Below, one piece after another: positions 41,562 through 48,839 of a stretch of DNA of 53,220 nt. The notes beneath the pieces were generated by a model. That model saw only the letters and a program-made list of their open reading frames with translations. It had not been told where the DNA came from and made no database searches. Source of the DNA: Xanthobacter aminoxidans (GTDB lineage Bacteria; Pseudomonadota; Alphaproteobacteria; Rhizobiales; Xanthobacteraceae); NCBI RefSeq assembly GCF_023571765.1, contig NZ_JAMJXC010000026.1, positions 1 to 53,220 on the forward strand, written 5' to 3'. Position numbers and translations under genes: made by a program. Position 1 is the stretch's first letter; the number at the start of each line of letters is the position of its first letter.

Positions 41562-42539
41562 CTAGCGGATGACCAGGTTTTGAGCCTTGATGATCTGGCC
41601 GAACTGGCCGTATTCCTGCTCCATCATCTTATGGAGGGACGGCAGGTCCATTGTCGCCACCTCGAAGCCCGCTTCGCGGAGCGCCTTCACGTTCGCCGGG
41701 TCGGCGAGGGACCTTTCAAGCAGCGACCGCAGGGTGGCAAGCACGGGAGCCGGGGTGTCCCGCGGCGCCATCAGGGCGAACCAGGAGCGCATGTCAGCCC
41801 CCTTCACTCCGAGATCCGCGACGGTCGGAACGTCGGGAAGGGCGGGCAGGCGGGCCGGGCCCGTCACTGCCAGCGCCCGCGCGCGGTCCCCCTTGATCAG
41901 GGGCATGGCCGCGTTCGGCGTTTCGACGATAAAGTCCACCTCGCCGCCCAGGAAGCCGATGAGCGAGGGGGCGGTGCCCTTGTAGGGTACATGGGCCGCC
42001 TTCACGCCGCTGGCTTCCAGCAGGCGCTCGAGGCCAAGATGCTGGACGGTGCCGAGGCCGGGGGTCCCGTAGTTCAGCTGTCCGGGATGAGCCCGTGCGT
42101 ATGCGACGAGCGCGTCATAGCTGTCGAACCGGGAATTCGCAGGCACCAGCAGGATGAAGGGGGCCTCGGTGATGAGCCCGATGGGCGCGAAGGACCTGAA
42201 CCCGTCGTAGGTGATCTTCGCGTAGAGATGCGGCGCCACCACCATGGCGCTCGATGTTGCGAGCAGCAGCGTGTAGCCGTCCGGTTGGGTGTGGGCGACC
42301 TTGGCGGCGCCGATTGTGGAGCCCGCGCCGGCCACGTTCTCCACCACGAATGGCTCGCCCGAAAGGCTTTGCATGGCACGCGCGATGATGCGGCCTGCTG
42401 CGTCGGTCGGTCCGCCCGCGGCGAACGGGACGATCACCGTCACCGCGCGGGATGGAAAATTCTGCGCTGCCGCGGGTGGGTGCGGGAGCGCGGCGAGCAG
42501 CGATAAGGCGCAGGCCACTGAGGCAATGAAGCGGAACAT
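41562..42539 (-). CDS. tctC: Tripartite tricarboxylate transporter binding protein (Bug family)
   Basis: A 325-residue exported Bug-family protein. The signal peptide is about residues 1-25 (cleavage AAA-Q). PSRAVTVIVPFAAGGPTDAA is the ligand-carboxylate-binding loop of Bug proteins, and NVAGAGSTIGAAKVAHTQPD and YGTPGLGTVQHLG are also standard. It lies 138 bases downstream of the hydroxylase gene. Context suggests 3-hydroxybenzoate, gentisate or a related aromatic acid as ligand. Bug proteins bind many mono- and dicarboxylates, so this is inference. Confidence 0.9.
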   Translation of the reverse strand: MFRFIASVACALSLLAALPHPPAAAQNFPSRAVTVIVPFAAGGPTDAAGRIIARAMQSLSGEPFVVENVAGAGSTIGAAKVAHTQPDGYTLLLATSSAMVVAPHLYAKITYDGFRSFAPIGLITEAPFILLVPANSRFDSYDALVAYARAHPGQLNYGTPGLGTVQHLGLERLLEASGVKAAHVPYKGTAPSLIGFLGGEVDFIVETPNAAMPLIKGDRARALAVTGPARLPALPDVPTVADLGVKGADMRSWFALMAPRDTPAPVLATLRSLLERSLADPANVKALREAGFEVATMDLPSLHKMMEQEYGQFGQIIKAQNLVIR

Positions 42540-42677
42540 CCTGGTCCTCCCTGGAGCCGGATCGAGCCGGCCTTGATCTTTGGGAGCGCGCGCGTCGTCC
42601 GGCCCGCTTGCCGGCGGATCGCCGCCCGCCCCGTTGTGGTCCGGCCTTGGGGCCCGGCCCCTCTTCCCATCCGCTCG

Positions 42678-43880
42678 CTACACCGCCACGGTGTCGACGT
42701 CGTAGGTGAAGATCCATTCATAGCGGTTGAGGATCGCCGCGCGGCTCCACTCCTTGTTCACATAGGCCTCGGCGCCGTCCTGCGTGGCGAGGGCGGCGTT
42801 GTGGAAGCGTTCCGTATTGGCCGAGGCGCCGCGCACCTTGCGGGCGGTGATCTCGATGCGTGCCGCCTCGTAGCCCGCCAGTGCCGCTGGAATGTCGCCT
42901 GCGTGCCTCTCGAAGCTCCGCCCCAGCACCACCGCATCCTCGATGGCCATGACTGCGCCCTGGGCGAGGAAGGGCAGGGTGGGATGGCAGGCGTCGCCGA
43001 GCAGCGTCACTCGCCCGCGCGTCCACGCCGCCATGGGCGGGCGGCCCATGAGCGCCCATTTGAACAGGGAGGGCGCGGTGGCGATCATGGTCTGGATGTC
43101 CGGGTGCCAGCCGGCGAAGTCCGTCGCGCATTCCTCCCGTGTGCCCTGCGTGCTCCAGGATTCCACCTGCCAGTCGTCGCGGCCCACCGTGGCGACGAAA
43201 TTCATCAGCGCGCCGCCGCGCAGGGGATAGCAGACGACGTGCGCGCCAGGCCCCACCCAGTTGGTCGCGACCGGGCGCTTCATGTGGTCCGGCAGGCGCT
43301 CCATGGGAATGACGCCGCGCCACGCCATCATGCCGGAGAATTGTGCCGCGCTGTCGCCCCACAGGCTCCGGCGGATGCGCGAATGCACGCCATCGGCGCC
43401 GATCAGCGCGTCGCCCTCGATGCGCGTGCCGTCTTCCAGCAGGAGTGCCACCTTCTCCCCTGTCTCGACATGGCCGGCGACCCGGCTGCCGAGGTGCAGG
43501 GCGTCCGGCTTCAGCTTCTGCACCTCGTCCATCAGCACCTGCAGCAGGTCTGGCCGGAACACGGTGAGATAGGGGAAGCCGTAGCGGGCTTCCGCCTCTT
43601 TGCCGAGATCGAACAGCTTCCAGGTCTGGCCGCTGTTCCAGAGCCGGATTTCCTTGCCGTCGGCATCGCAGGACAGGGCCCGGAGCGGCTCGAAGGCGCC
43701 GAGAGTCTGGAGCGCGCGGTTGCCGTTAGGGCTGATCTGCACGCCGGCCCCCACCTCGCGCAGGGCTCCGGCCTGCTCGTACACGTCCACGTCGAAGCCG
43801 CGCCGGAGCAGCGACAGCGCCGCCGCCATGCCTCCGATGCCGCCACCGGCGAGCAGGATACGACCCGATTGCGATCCCAT
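42678..43880 (-). CDS. FAD-dependent aromatic hydroxylase, probable 3-hydroxybenzoate 6-monooxygenase
   Basis: A 400-residue class A flavoprotein monooxygenase. The FAD-binding motif GGGIGGMAAALSLLRRGF is near residues 12-29, ALIGADGVHSRIRRSLWG is near residue 165, and the GD motif LLGDACHPTLPFLAQGAVMA is near residue 290. The C-terminal RYEWIFTYDVDTVAV is typical of the salicylate/3-hydroxybenzoate hydroxylase group. Adjacent gentisate dioxygenase and hydrolase genes make 6-hydroxylation of 3-hydroxybenzoate (or 5-hydroxylation of salicylate) to gentisate the likely reaction, with NAD(P)H and O2. Confirmed chemistry would need assay. Confidence 0.87.
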   Translation of the reverse strand: MGSQSGRILLAGGGIGGMAAALSLLRRGFDVDVYEQAGALREVGAGVQISPNGNRALQTLGAFEPLRALSCDADGKEIRLWNSGQTWKLFDLGKEAEARYGFPYLTVFRPDLLQVLMDEVQKLKPDALHLGSRVAGHVETGEKVALLLEDGTRIEGDALIGADGVHSRIRRSLWGDSAAQFSGMMAWRGVIPMERLPDHMKRPVATNWVGPGAHVVCYPLRGGALMNFVATVGRDDWQVESWSTQGTREECATDFAGWHPDIQTMIATAPSLFKWALMGRPPMAAWTRGRVTLLGDACHPTLPFLAQGAVMAIEDAVVLGRSFERHAGDIPAALAGYEAARIEITARKVRGASANTERFHNAALATQDGAEAYVNKEWSRAAILNRYEWIFTYDVDTVAV

Positions 43881-43933
43881 GACACTCTCGTTTGGTTGCG
43901 GACGCCGTCACCCGCTCCCGTACCGCAACGCGC

Positions 43934-43944
43934 GGGGGGGGGGG
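43934..43944. repeat. Run of eleven G between dioxygenase and hydroxylase genes
   Basis: Eleven G in a row on the plus strand (C on the coding strand) lie 54 bases upstream of the hydroxylase start in the 105-base gap. Such a tract is prone to slipped-strand length change. It sits outside coding sequence, so it could only tune expression. It is also a common place for sequencing error. Confidence 0.85.
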
Positions 43945-43985
43945 CGGGTGGCCGGCGGTTCCGGCAGTTGATGCGAAGGGGGCCC

Positions 43986-44966
43986 TCAGGCAGGCCGCGC
44001 GGCGTCGGAGATGAGGAAGCCGAGCTTGCTGAGCGTCGGCTCGTCATTGACCTCCAGGACGAGGATGTCCGTGGCCGCCGTTACCTTTGAGGCGTGCCAG
44101 GAGGGGGCGCAGAAGACGTCGCCCCGGGTGAGCGCGAAGTCATGTCCGCCCACCTGTGCGGAGCCCTCGCCTTCAATCACTGCAAAGATGCGGCTCGCCG
44201 TGGTGCGCGGCGTCGCGCTCTCGGCCCCGGCGGGGATCTCGGTATAGGTCACGGCGAGCGTGGGGATATGCCGTTCGATATCGATGCGGTGGCGCCGGCT
44301 GCCGTCCGGGCTCCGCGGCGTGGAGGCAAGACGCGCGCGCATCGCCGCCAGCGGGAACACGAACGGCGATGCCTCCGGATCGGGCTCCTTGACCACCGTC
44401 TGGTGCCCGCCGGGCAGGTTCTCGCAGAACATCGGCTCCAGCCGATGCACCAGCGGCACATCGAGGAAATCGATCCAGTAGGCGTTGGCGCCGCCCGTGT
44501 TGAAATGGCTGTGCCAGTGCCAGTTGGGGGTGAGAAGGAAGTCGCCGGCGCGCATGGGCAGCTTGAGGCCGTTCACCACCGTATGGACGCCCTCCTGCGC
44601 ATCGAGGATGAGGCGCATGGCGTTGGCAGTGTGGCGATGGGCGCGGGCATACTCGCCCGGCTTGATCATCTGGTAAGCGCACACGATGGTGCGTACCGTG
44701 TCGTAGTCGTTGTCGTCGACCGGGTTGAACATGAGCAGGTTGCGGCGCTCTGCATCCTCGGTGCTCATCCATTCGCCAGCGCGGTCCATGGCCTCGGCGG
44801 CCTCGGCGTAGCGCCAGTTGCGCGGGCGGAACGCAGTGCGCGGCTCGGGCCACAGGGAGGAGCGCTTCTTGTGCCAGCCCGCCGTCAGACAGTTCTCGTT
44901 GAAGATCCTGTAGAGATCGTCGAGGCTGTCGGCGGCGCGGATCTCGGAGATTGTCGTGCTTTTCAT
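43986..44966 (-). CDS. Gentisate 1,2-dioxygenase (bicupin)
   Basis: A 326-residue bicupin Fe(II) dioxygenase. The first cupin has ARAHRHTANAMRLILDAQEG with the metal-ligand histidines and PNWHWHSHFNTGG. The second, C-terminal cupin (about residues 240-315) has RIFAVIEGEGSAQVGGHDFA and APSWHASKV. The N-terminal RNLLMFNPVDDNDY block is characteristic of gentisate/salicylate dioxygenases. The enzyme opens gentisate between C1 and C2 to maleylpyruvate. It lies 13 bases downstream of the fumarylacetoacetate-hydrolase-family gene. Confidence 0.9.
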   Translation of the reverse strand: MKSTTISEIRAADSLDDLYRIFNENCLTAGWHKKRSSLWPEPRTAFRPRNWRYAEAAEAMDRAGEWMSTEDAERRNLLMFNPVDDNDYDTVRTIVCAYQMIKPGEYARAHRHTANAMRLILDAQEGVHTVVNGLKLPMRAGDFLLTPNWHWHSHFNTGGANAYWIDFLDVPLVHRLEPMFCENLPGGHQTVVKEPDPEASPFVFPLAAMRARLASTPRSPDGSRRHRIDIERHIPTLAVTYTEIPAGAESATPRTTASRIFAVIEGEGSAQVGGHDFALTRGDVFCAPSWHASKVTAATDILVLEVNDEPTLSKLGFLISDAARPA

Positions 44967-44979
44967 CTTTTGCCTCGCC

Positions 44980-45867
44980 TCAGACAGGCATCTTCTGGAA
45001 ATCGTAGGGTTTGGCGAAGACGACGTTGTGCCCGCGCCGGCCTTGTACCACCGGCATGCTCATGCGCCCGACGCCGCCGACCTCGATCGTCACCACGTCT
45101 CCATCGACGATGGGTCCCACCCCCGCAGGCGTGCCGGTGGCGAAGATGTCGCCGGGATGGAGCGTGGTGGCGGAGGAGGTGATGGCGATCATGTTCGGGA
45201 TGTCGACGATGAGGTCGCGCGTGTTGGCCGACTGCCGCAACTCGTCGTTCACCCAAAGCCGCATGTCGAGATTGCCGGGGTCGGCGATCTCGTCTGCCGT
45301 CACGATCCAGGGGCCGACCGGCGTGAAGGTCTCGTAGGATTTGCGCATCACCCGCTCTTCCTTGCCGCGCACGGTGATGTCGAGCAGGCAGCAATAGCCG
45401 AACACGTGGTCGAGCGCCTTCTCGGGCGGAATCTCGCGTCCGGTCTTGCCGATGATAAGGCCGATCTCGCATTCGTGGTGGATCTGGCGGCCGGGCAGGT
45501 CCGGTAGCTCGATGGCGTCGTGCGGGCCGCAGAGCGAGGAATTGGCCTTCAGGAAGAAGCCCTGGATGTTGGCGAGGCCGGTCGAGGCCATCTCTCGTGC
45601 ATGGTCGTGATAGTTGACCGGGAATGCGACGAGCTTGTTCGGCCACGGCACCGGCGTTTCGAGCCGCGCGCTGGCGAGGGGTACGCCCGCCTCCCCCGCA
45701 AGCAGGGCGGCGATGCGCGGTCGCAGCGCATCGAAGTCGCGGATCAGCCGGTTCATCGCGACAGGCGGCCAATCCGCCTCGGAGGCGCCGCACAGGGCGC
45801 TGAGATCGACGATTTTCACCCCGTCGGTCACGCCCACACGCCAACCGTCGAAACGCACCAGCTTCAT
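44980..45867 (-). CDS. Fumarylacetoacetate-hydrolase-family enzyme (fumaryl-/maleylpyruvate hydrolase)
   Basis: A 295-residue FAH-superfamily hydrolase. The metal site is IHHECEIGLIIGKTGREI near residue 130 (Glu ligands), with YCCLLDITVRGKEE and PVGPWIVTADEI typical of the family. ITSSATTLHPGDIFATGTPAG is the C-terminal landmark. In the gentisate pathway it cleaves fumarylpyruvate to fumarate and pyruvate, or maleylpyruvate directly if no isomerase is present. No zeta-class GST isomerase is encoded in this operon. It is the first gene of the minus-strand operon, divergent from the MarR gene. Confidence 0.88.
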   Translation of the reverse strand: MKLVRFDGWRVGVTDGVKIVDLSALCGASEADWPPVAMNRLIRDFDALRPRIAALLAGEAGVPLASARLETPVPWPNKLVAFPVNYHDHAREMASTGLANIQGFFLKANSSLCGPHDAIELPDLPGRQIHHECEIGLIIGKTGREIPPEKALDHVFGYCCLLDITVRGKEERVMRKSYETFTPVGPWIVTADEIADPGNLDMRLWVNDELRQSANTRDLIVDIPNMIAITSSATTLHPGDIFATGTPAGVGPIVDGDVVTIEVGGVGRMSMPVVQGRRGHNVVFAKPYDFQKMPV

Positions 45868-46003
45868 CTAGGATCTCCTTCCGCACCGCGGGTCATTCAT
45901 GCTGCGGCGCAGCGGTAGATCGCGGATTTCTTCTCGTCGGATATTTGCGCAAGGACCGCAGACAACCGGAAACGACCTGTCCGCAGCTGCGTTCGTCATG
46001 GGT

Positions 46004-46061
46004 CACGATAGCGGCGCAATGCCGTCGAACAAGACGCATAGAGGGATGGAACCGATCTCGG
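46004..46061. repeat. Imperfect direct repeat, left copy
   Basis: Contains CACGATAGCG (46004-46013), and a 34-base stretch (46028-46061) that matches 52183-52216 at 30 positions, including ACAAGACGCAT and GAACCGATCTCGG. The copies have the same orientation and bracket the module from the MarR gene to the acyl-CoA dehydrogenase gene. Confidence 0.6.
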
Positions 46062-46123
46062 ATCGAGAACGATCGAGGCTCCGGCACCCGCATTGTCGCG
46101 GCGCCCGGCATCGGCTAGCATTC

Positions 46124-46142
46124 GGTATCAGGCTTCCTTATT
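46124..46142. promoter_or_regulatory. Degenerate operator-like site upstream of the MarR gene
   Basis: Fifteen of nineteen bases match the right half and flank of the 24-bp palindrome at 47760-47783 (shared TATCAGG, TCCT, ATT). It lies 20 bases before the MarR start, a suitable position for autorepression by the same regulator. Weak on its own. Confidence 0.4.
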
Positions 46143-46161
46143 CAGAAGGGCCGACCCGGCC

Positions 46162-46680
46162 ATGGCGACAGCGAAATCGAAGGCCGTGGCGCCGCGCAGA
46201 TCGGCAAAGCCCGCGAAGGCAGCGCCCCGCCCAGGAGGCGCGCCTGCGTCCACGCGCACGCTCTACCTCCTGTCGCGCGCGCACTATGCGGTGCGCGGGC
46301 GCATCGATCAGGTGCTGTCGCCGGCGGGGCTGACCGGGGTGCAATACACCATCCTCAGCCTGCTGAAGGGCCGCGCACAGCTCTCGTCGGCCGACATTGC
46401 ACGGCACTATCATGTGAAGCCCCAGTCCATGAACGAGGTGATCTTCGCCCTTGAGCGGCGGGACCTGATCTGCCGCACGCCCGATCCCCGCAACCGCCGC
46501 ACGCTGCGCATCACGCTGACCGATTCCGGCGATGCCACGCTGCATGCTTGCGACGCCATGGTGCAGGCGCTGGAGGCGGACCTCTTCGCCGACATCGAGG
46601 CCGACGAGCTGGAGCGTTTCCGCGTGACCCTGAAGCGCATGCTGAATGCCCTTTCGCCGGATACGGACGAGGCGGGCTGA
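46162..46680 (+). CDS. MarR-family transcriptional regulator
   Basis: A 172-residue MarR protein. A Lys/Ala/Pro-rich leader (about 1-32) is followed by the winged helix: LTGVQYTILSLLKGRAQLSS, then HVKPQSMNEVIFALERRDLI and the wing PDPRNRRTLRITLT. MarR regulators of hydroxycinnamate genes are released from DNA by the CoA thioester of the substrate in several bacteria. This gene lies next to such a module and a 24-bp palindrome, so a similar role is likely. ATG 46162 is chosen because it is the first good start before the conserved domain. The Lys-rich leader could contact DNA outside the core site. Confidence 0.85.
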   Translation: MATAKSKAVAPRRSAKPAKAAPRPGGAPASTRTLYLLSRAHYAVRGRIDQVLSPAGLTGVQYTILSLLKGRAQLSSADIARHYHVKPQSMNEVIFALERRDLICRTPDPRNRRTLRITLTDSGDATLHACDAMVQALEADLFADIEADELERFRVTLKRMLNALSPDTDEAG

Positions 46681-46727
46681 CCCGTGAAGCGCCCGGCGCA
46701 ACTGCCAGCCCCTTCGGACATCCGGCC

Positions 46728-47663
46728 ATGAACTTCGAGGATCTGGAAGCCTTCATCTTGGTGGCGCGGCACGGCGGTTTTTCCCGTGCGGCCACCCAGC
46801 GCCGGGTCGCCCAGTCCGCCCTGAGCAAGCGCGTCACGCGGCTGGAGCATCACCTCAACGTGCGCCTCCTGGAGCGGCACGGCCGCGGCGTGCGGCTGAC
46901 CGAGCACGGCATCGCGCTGCTCGACCGGGCCAGCGGCCTCGTCGCCGAACTGAAGGAGATCGAGCGCGACATGCTCTCTCGGGCGGAGGAGGCGAGCGGG
47001 GAGATCCGCATAGCCCTTCCGCCCACCACTGCCACCGTGCTGGCGCCGCTGGTCCTCGCCCAGATCCGGCGCAATTTCCCGCGGGTGAGGCTGCACATCC
47101 GCGAGGGGTTCAGCGGGGCGATCCACGACTGGCTCCTCGAAGGACGCGTGGAGATCGCTCTTCTCTACAATCCGGAGGAGAGCGCGGAACTGGTGATCAC
47201 GCCCTTCCTGCGGGAGCCGGTCTACCTGATTGCCCCCGCGGACCATCCGCCCTTTCCGGAGGGCACCATGGGTCGCGGGCGTTTCCGACTGAAGAAGATC
47301 GGCGCCCTGCCGCTGGTCCTGCCCGGACCGACGCACAGCCTGCGTGCGCTCATGGAACGCTCCGCGGCCGAGCACCGCGTCGCGCTCGACATCGTGACCG
47401 AGATCGACGGCATGCGCGCCACCAAGGCGGTGGTGGAGGCAGGGCTCGGATTCACTGCCTTCAGCTATGCGGGCGTCTATGAGGAAGTGAATGCCGGGAC
47501 GCTGAAGACCATTCCCTTCACGCCCCCGCTCTACTGGACGCTGGCCATGGCCGAGCGCCGATCCACCCAGATCTCCCGGGCGCTCGTGGAGGTGCGCAAG
47601 GCCATCACCGAGCAGGTGGACGTGCTCCGCGCCCGCGGCTTCTGGCGCGGCAATCCCGCCTGA
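46728..47663 (+). CDS. LysR-family transcriptional regulator (region 8)
   Basis: A 311-residue LysR protein. The DNA-binding domain is MNFEDLEAFILVARHGGFSR, then VAQSALSKRVTRLEHHLNV, and the effector domain begins GEIRIALPPTTATVLAPLVL. ATG 46728 is chosen because homology begins there; the frame upstream overlaps MarR and is a shadow. It lies between the MarR gene (47 bases) and the hydratase-lyase gene on the same strand. It may respond to a pathway acid. Which of the flanking operons it controls is not clear. Confidence 0.85.
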   Translation: MNFEDLEAFILVARHGGFSRAATQRRVAQSALSKRVTRLEHHLNVRLLERHGRGVRLTEHGIALLDRASGLVAELKEIERDMLSRAEEASGEIRIALPPTTATVLAPLVLAQIRRNFPRVRLHIREGFSGAIHDWLLEGRVEIALLYNPEESAELVITPFLREPVYLIAPADHPPFPEGTMGRGRFRLKKIGALPLVLPGPTHSLRALMERSAAEHRVALDIVTEIDGMRATKAVVEAGLGFTAFSYAGVYEEVNAGTLKTIPFTPPLYWTLAMAERRSTQISRALVEVRKAITEQVDVLRARGFWRGNPA

Positions 47664-47733
47664 ATCGTCGCGCCGCGCCGACCTGCTTTGCTTCCGCCTG
47701 CGGGAAGGTGTCTCCGCCGCGGGATTTTTTGCG

Positions 47734-47761
47734 TTGACGCCGATCGCGTCGCAGATATAAG
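47734..47761 (+). promoter_or_regulatory. Sigma-70-type promoter of the hydroxycinnamate operon
   Basis: TTGACG (47734-47739) and TATAAG (47756-47761) are spaced by 16 bases, close to consensus. The 24-bp palindrome begins inside the -10 element and covers the expected start point, so a protein bound there would block initiation. The hydratase-lyase start is 89 bases downstream of the -10. Confidence 0.6.
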
Positions 47762-47783
47762 GATACCTGATATCAGGTATCCT
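47760..47783. promoter_or_regulatory. Perfect 24-bp palindrome, probable MarR operator
   Basis: The left arm AGGATACCTGAT (47760-47771) and the right arm ATCAGGTATCCT (47772-47783) are exact reverse complements with no spacer. The site overlaps the -10 and start region of the hydratase-lyase promoter. The size suits a MarR dimer. A partial copy lies upstream of the MarR gene itself. Confidence 0.75.
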
Positions 47784-47849
47784 GATTATTGAGCATCTTC
47801 GCGCCGGTCACTGGGCGGGGGACGATCACCGCAGGGAAAGGACACGATC

Positions 47850-48704
47850 ATGGGCAGCAACGACGCGCAGGCAGCTGAGCGGCAGGTTCCGGGCGGCAAG
47901 ACGGTGAAGGTGGAGTTCGAGGACGGCATCGCCTGGTTGAAGATCAATCGCCCCGAGAAGCGCAACGCCATGAGCCTCGAACTCGCCTATGAGATGAACG
48001 AGGTCATGGACGCGCTTGAGGTCGATGACCGCGCCGGGGTGGTGGTGCTCACCGGAGAGGGCGAGGCTTGGTCCGCCGGCATGGATCTCAAGGGCTTCTT
48101 CCGGACGGTCGATGCCATGTCGGACGTGGACCGCATCCAGGCCTACCGCAAGAACCGAGACTGGCAGTTCCGAAAGCTGATGGTCTACGGCAAGCCCACC
48201 ATCGCCATGGTCAACGGCTGGTGCTTCGGCGGCGCCTTCACGCCGCTCGTGTGCTGCGATCTGGCCATTGCCGCGGACGAGGCGGTCTTCGGTCTCTCCG
48301 AGATCAACTGGGGAATCATCCCGGGCGGCGTGGTGCCGAAGGCCATTTCGACTTTGATGAACCATCGGCAGGCGCTCTATTACTCCATGACCGGGGAGCA
48401 GTTCGACGGACGCAAGGCGGCCGAACTCGGCCTCGTCAACGAATCCGTTCCGGCGGCGCAACTGGTGGAGCGCACCCGGGCGCTGGCGCGGGTGCTGCTC
48501 GGCAAGAATCCCGCGGTGCTGCGCGCGACCAAGATTTCCTACCGTTTCGCCCAGGACATGAGCTGGGAGCAGGCGGCCGAATATCTGCACGCCAAGGGCG
48601 ACCAGACCACGGCGCTCGACCCGGAGCGCGGGCGTGAGCAAGGCCTGAAACAGTTCCTCGACGACAAGACCTACAAGCCCGGCCTCGGCGCCTATCAGCG
48701 CTGA
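47850..48704 (+). CDS. p-Hydroxycinnamoyl-CoA hydratase/lyase (feruloyl-/p-coumaroyl-CoA)
   Basis: A 284-residue crotonase-family enzyme that closely follows the hydroxycinnamoyl-CoA hydratase-lyase pattern: WLKINRPEKRNAMSLELAYE, GEAWSAGMDLKGFFR, KPTIAMVNGWCFGGAFTPLV (oxyanion hole), CDLAIAADEAVFGLSEINWG with the catalytic Glu region, and GREQGLKQFLDDKTYKPGLG. It hydrates feruloyl-CoA or p-coumaroyl-CoA and cleaves it to acetyl-CoA and vanillin or 4-hydroxybenzaldehyde. The vanillin dehydrogenase usually found nearby is not in this window. ATG 47850 follows GGAAAGGA. It is the first structural gene of the operon. Confidence 0.93.
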   Translation: MGSNDAQAAERQVPGGKTVKVEFEDGIAWLKINRPEKRNAMSLELAYEMNEVMDALEVDDRAGVVVLTGEGEAWSAGMDLKGFFRTVDAMSDVDRIQAYRKNRDWQFRKLMVYGKPTIAMVNGWCFGGAFTPLVCCDLAIAADEAVFGLSEINWGIIPGGVVPKAISTLMNHRQALYYSMTGEQFDGRKAAELGLVNESVPAAQLVERTRALARVLLGKNPAVLRATKISYRFAQDMSWEQAAEYLHAKGDQTTALDPERGREQGLKQFLDDKTYKPGLGAYQR

Positions 48705-48839
48705 CGTTCGGGCGCTGCCGTTCGGGCTACTCCTGTGGCAGCCTCGCGAAGAGAATGCAGCGCCCGGCCACAGGGCGCGCGGGGGCAGGGAAAACAGGAC
48801 CGGCGCCGGGCATCGGCCCGCGCCGGCAGGGAGGAAACC

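Noticed and set aside
41178-42506. A 442-codon plus-strand frame opposite tctC
   Set aside because: No protein family and the opposite strand encodes a clear Bug-family protein.
42573-44090. A 505-codon plus-strand frame opposite the aromatic hydroxylase
   Set aside because: Antisense shadow in GC-rich DNA; the minus strand carries the FAD motifs.
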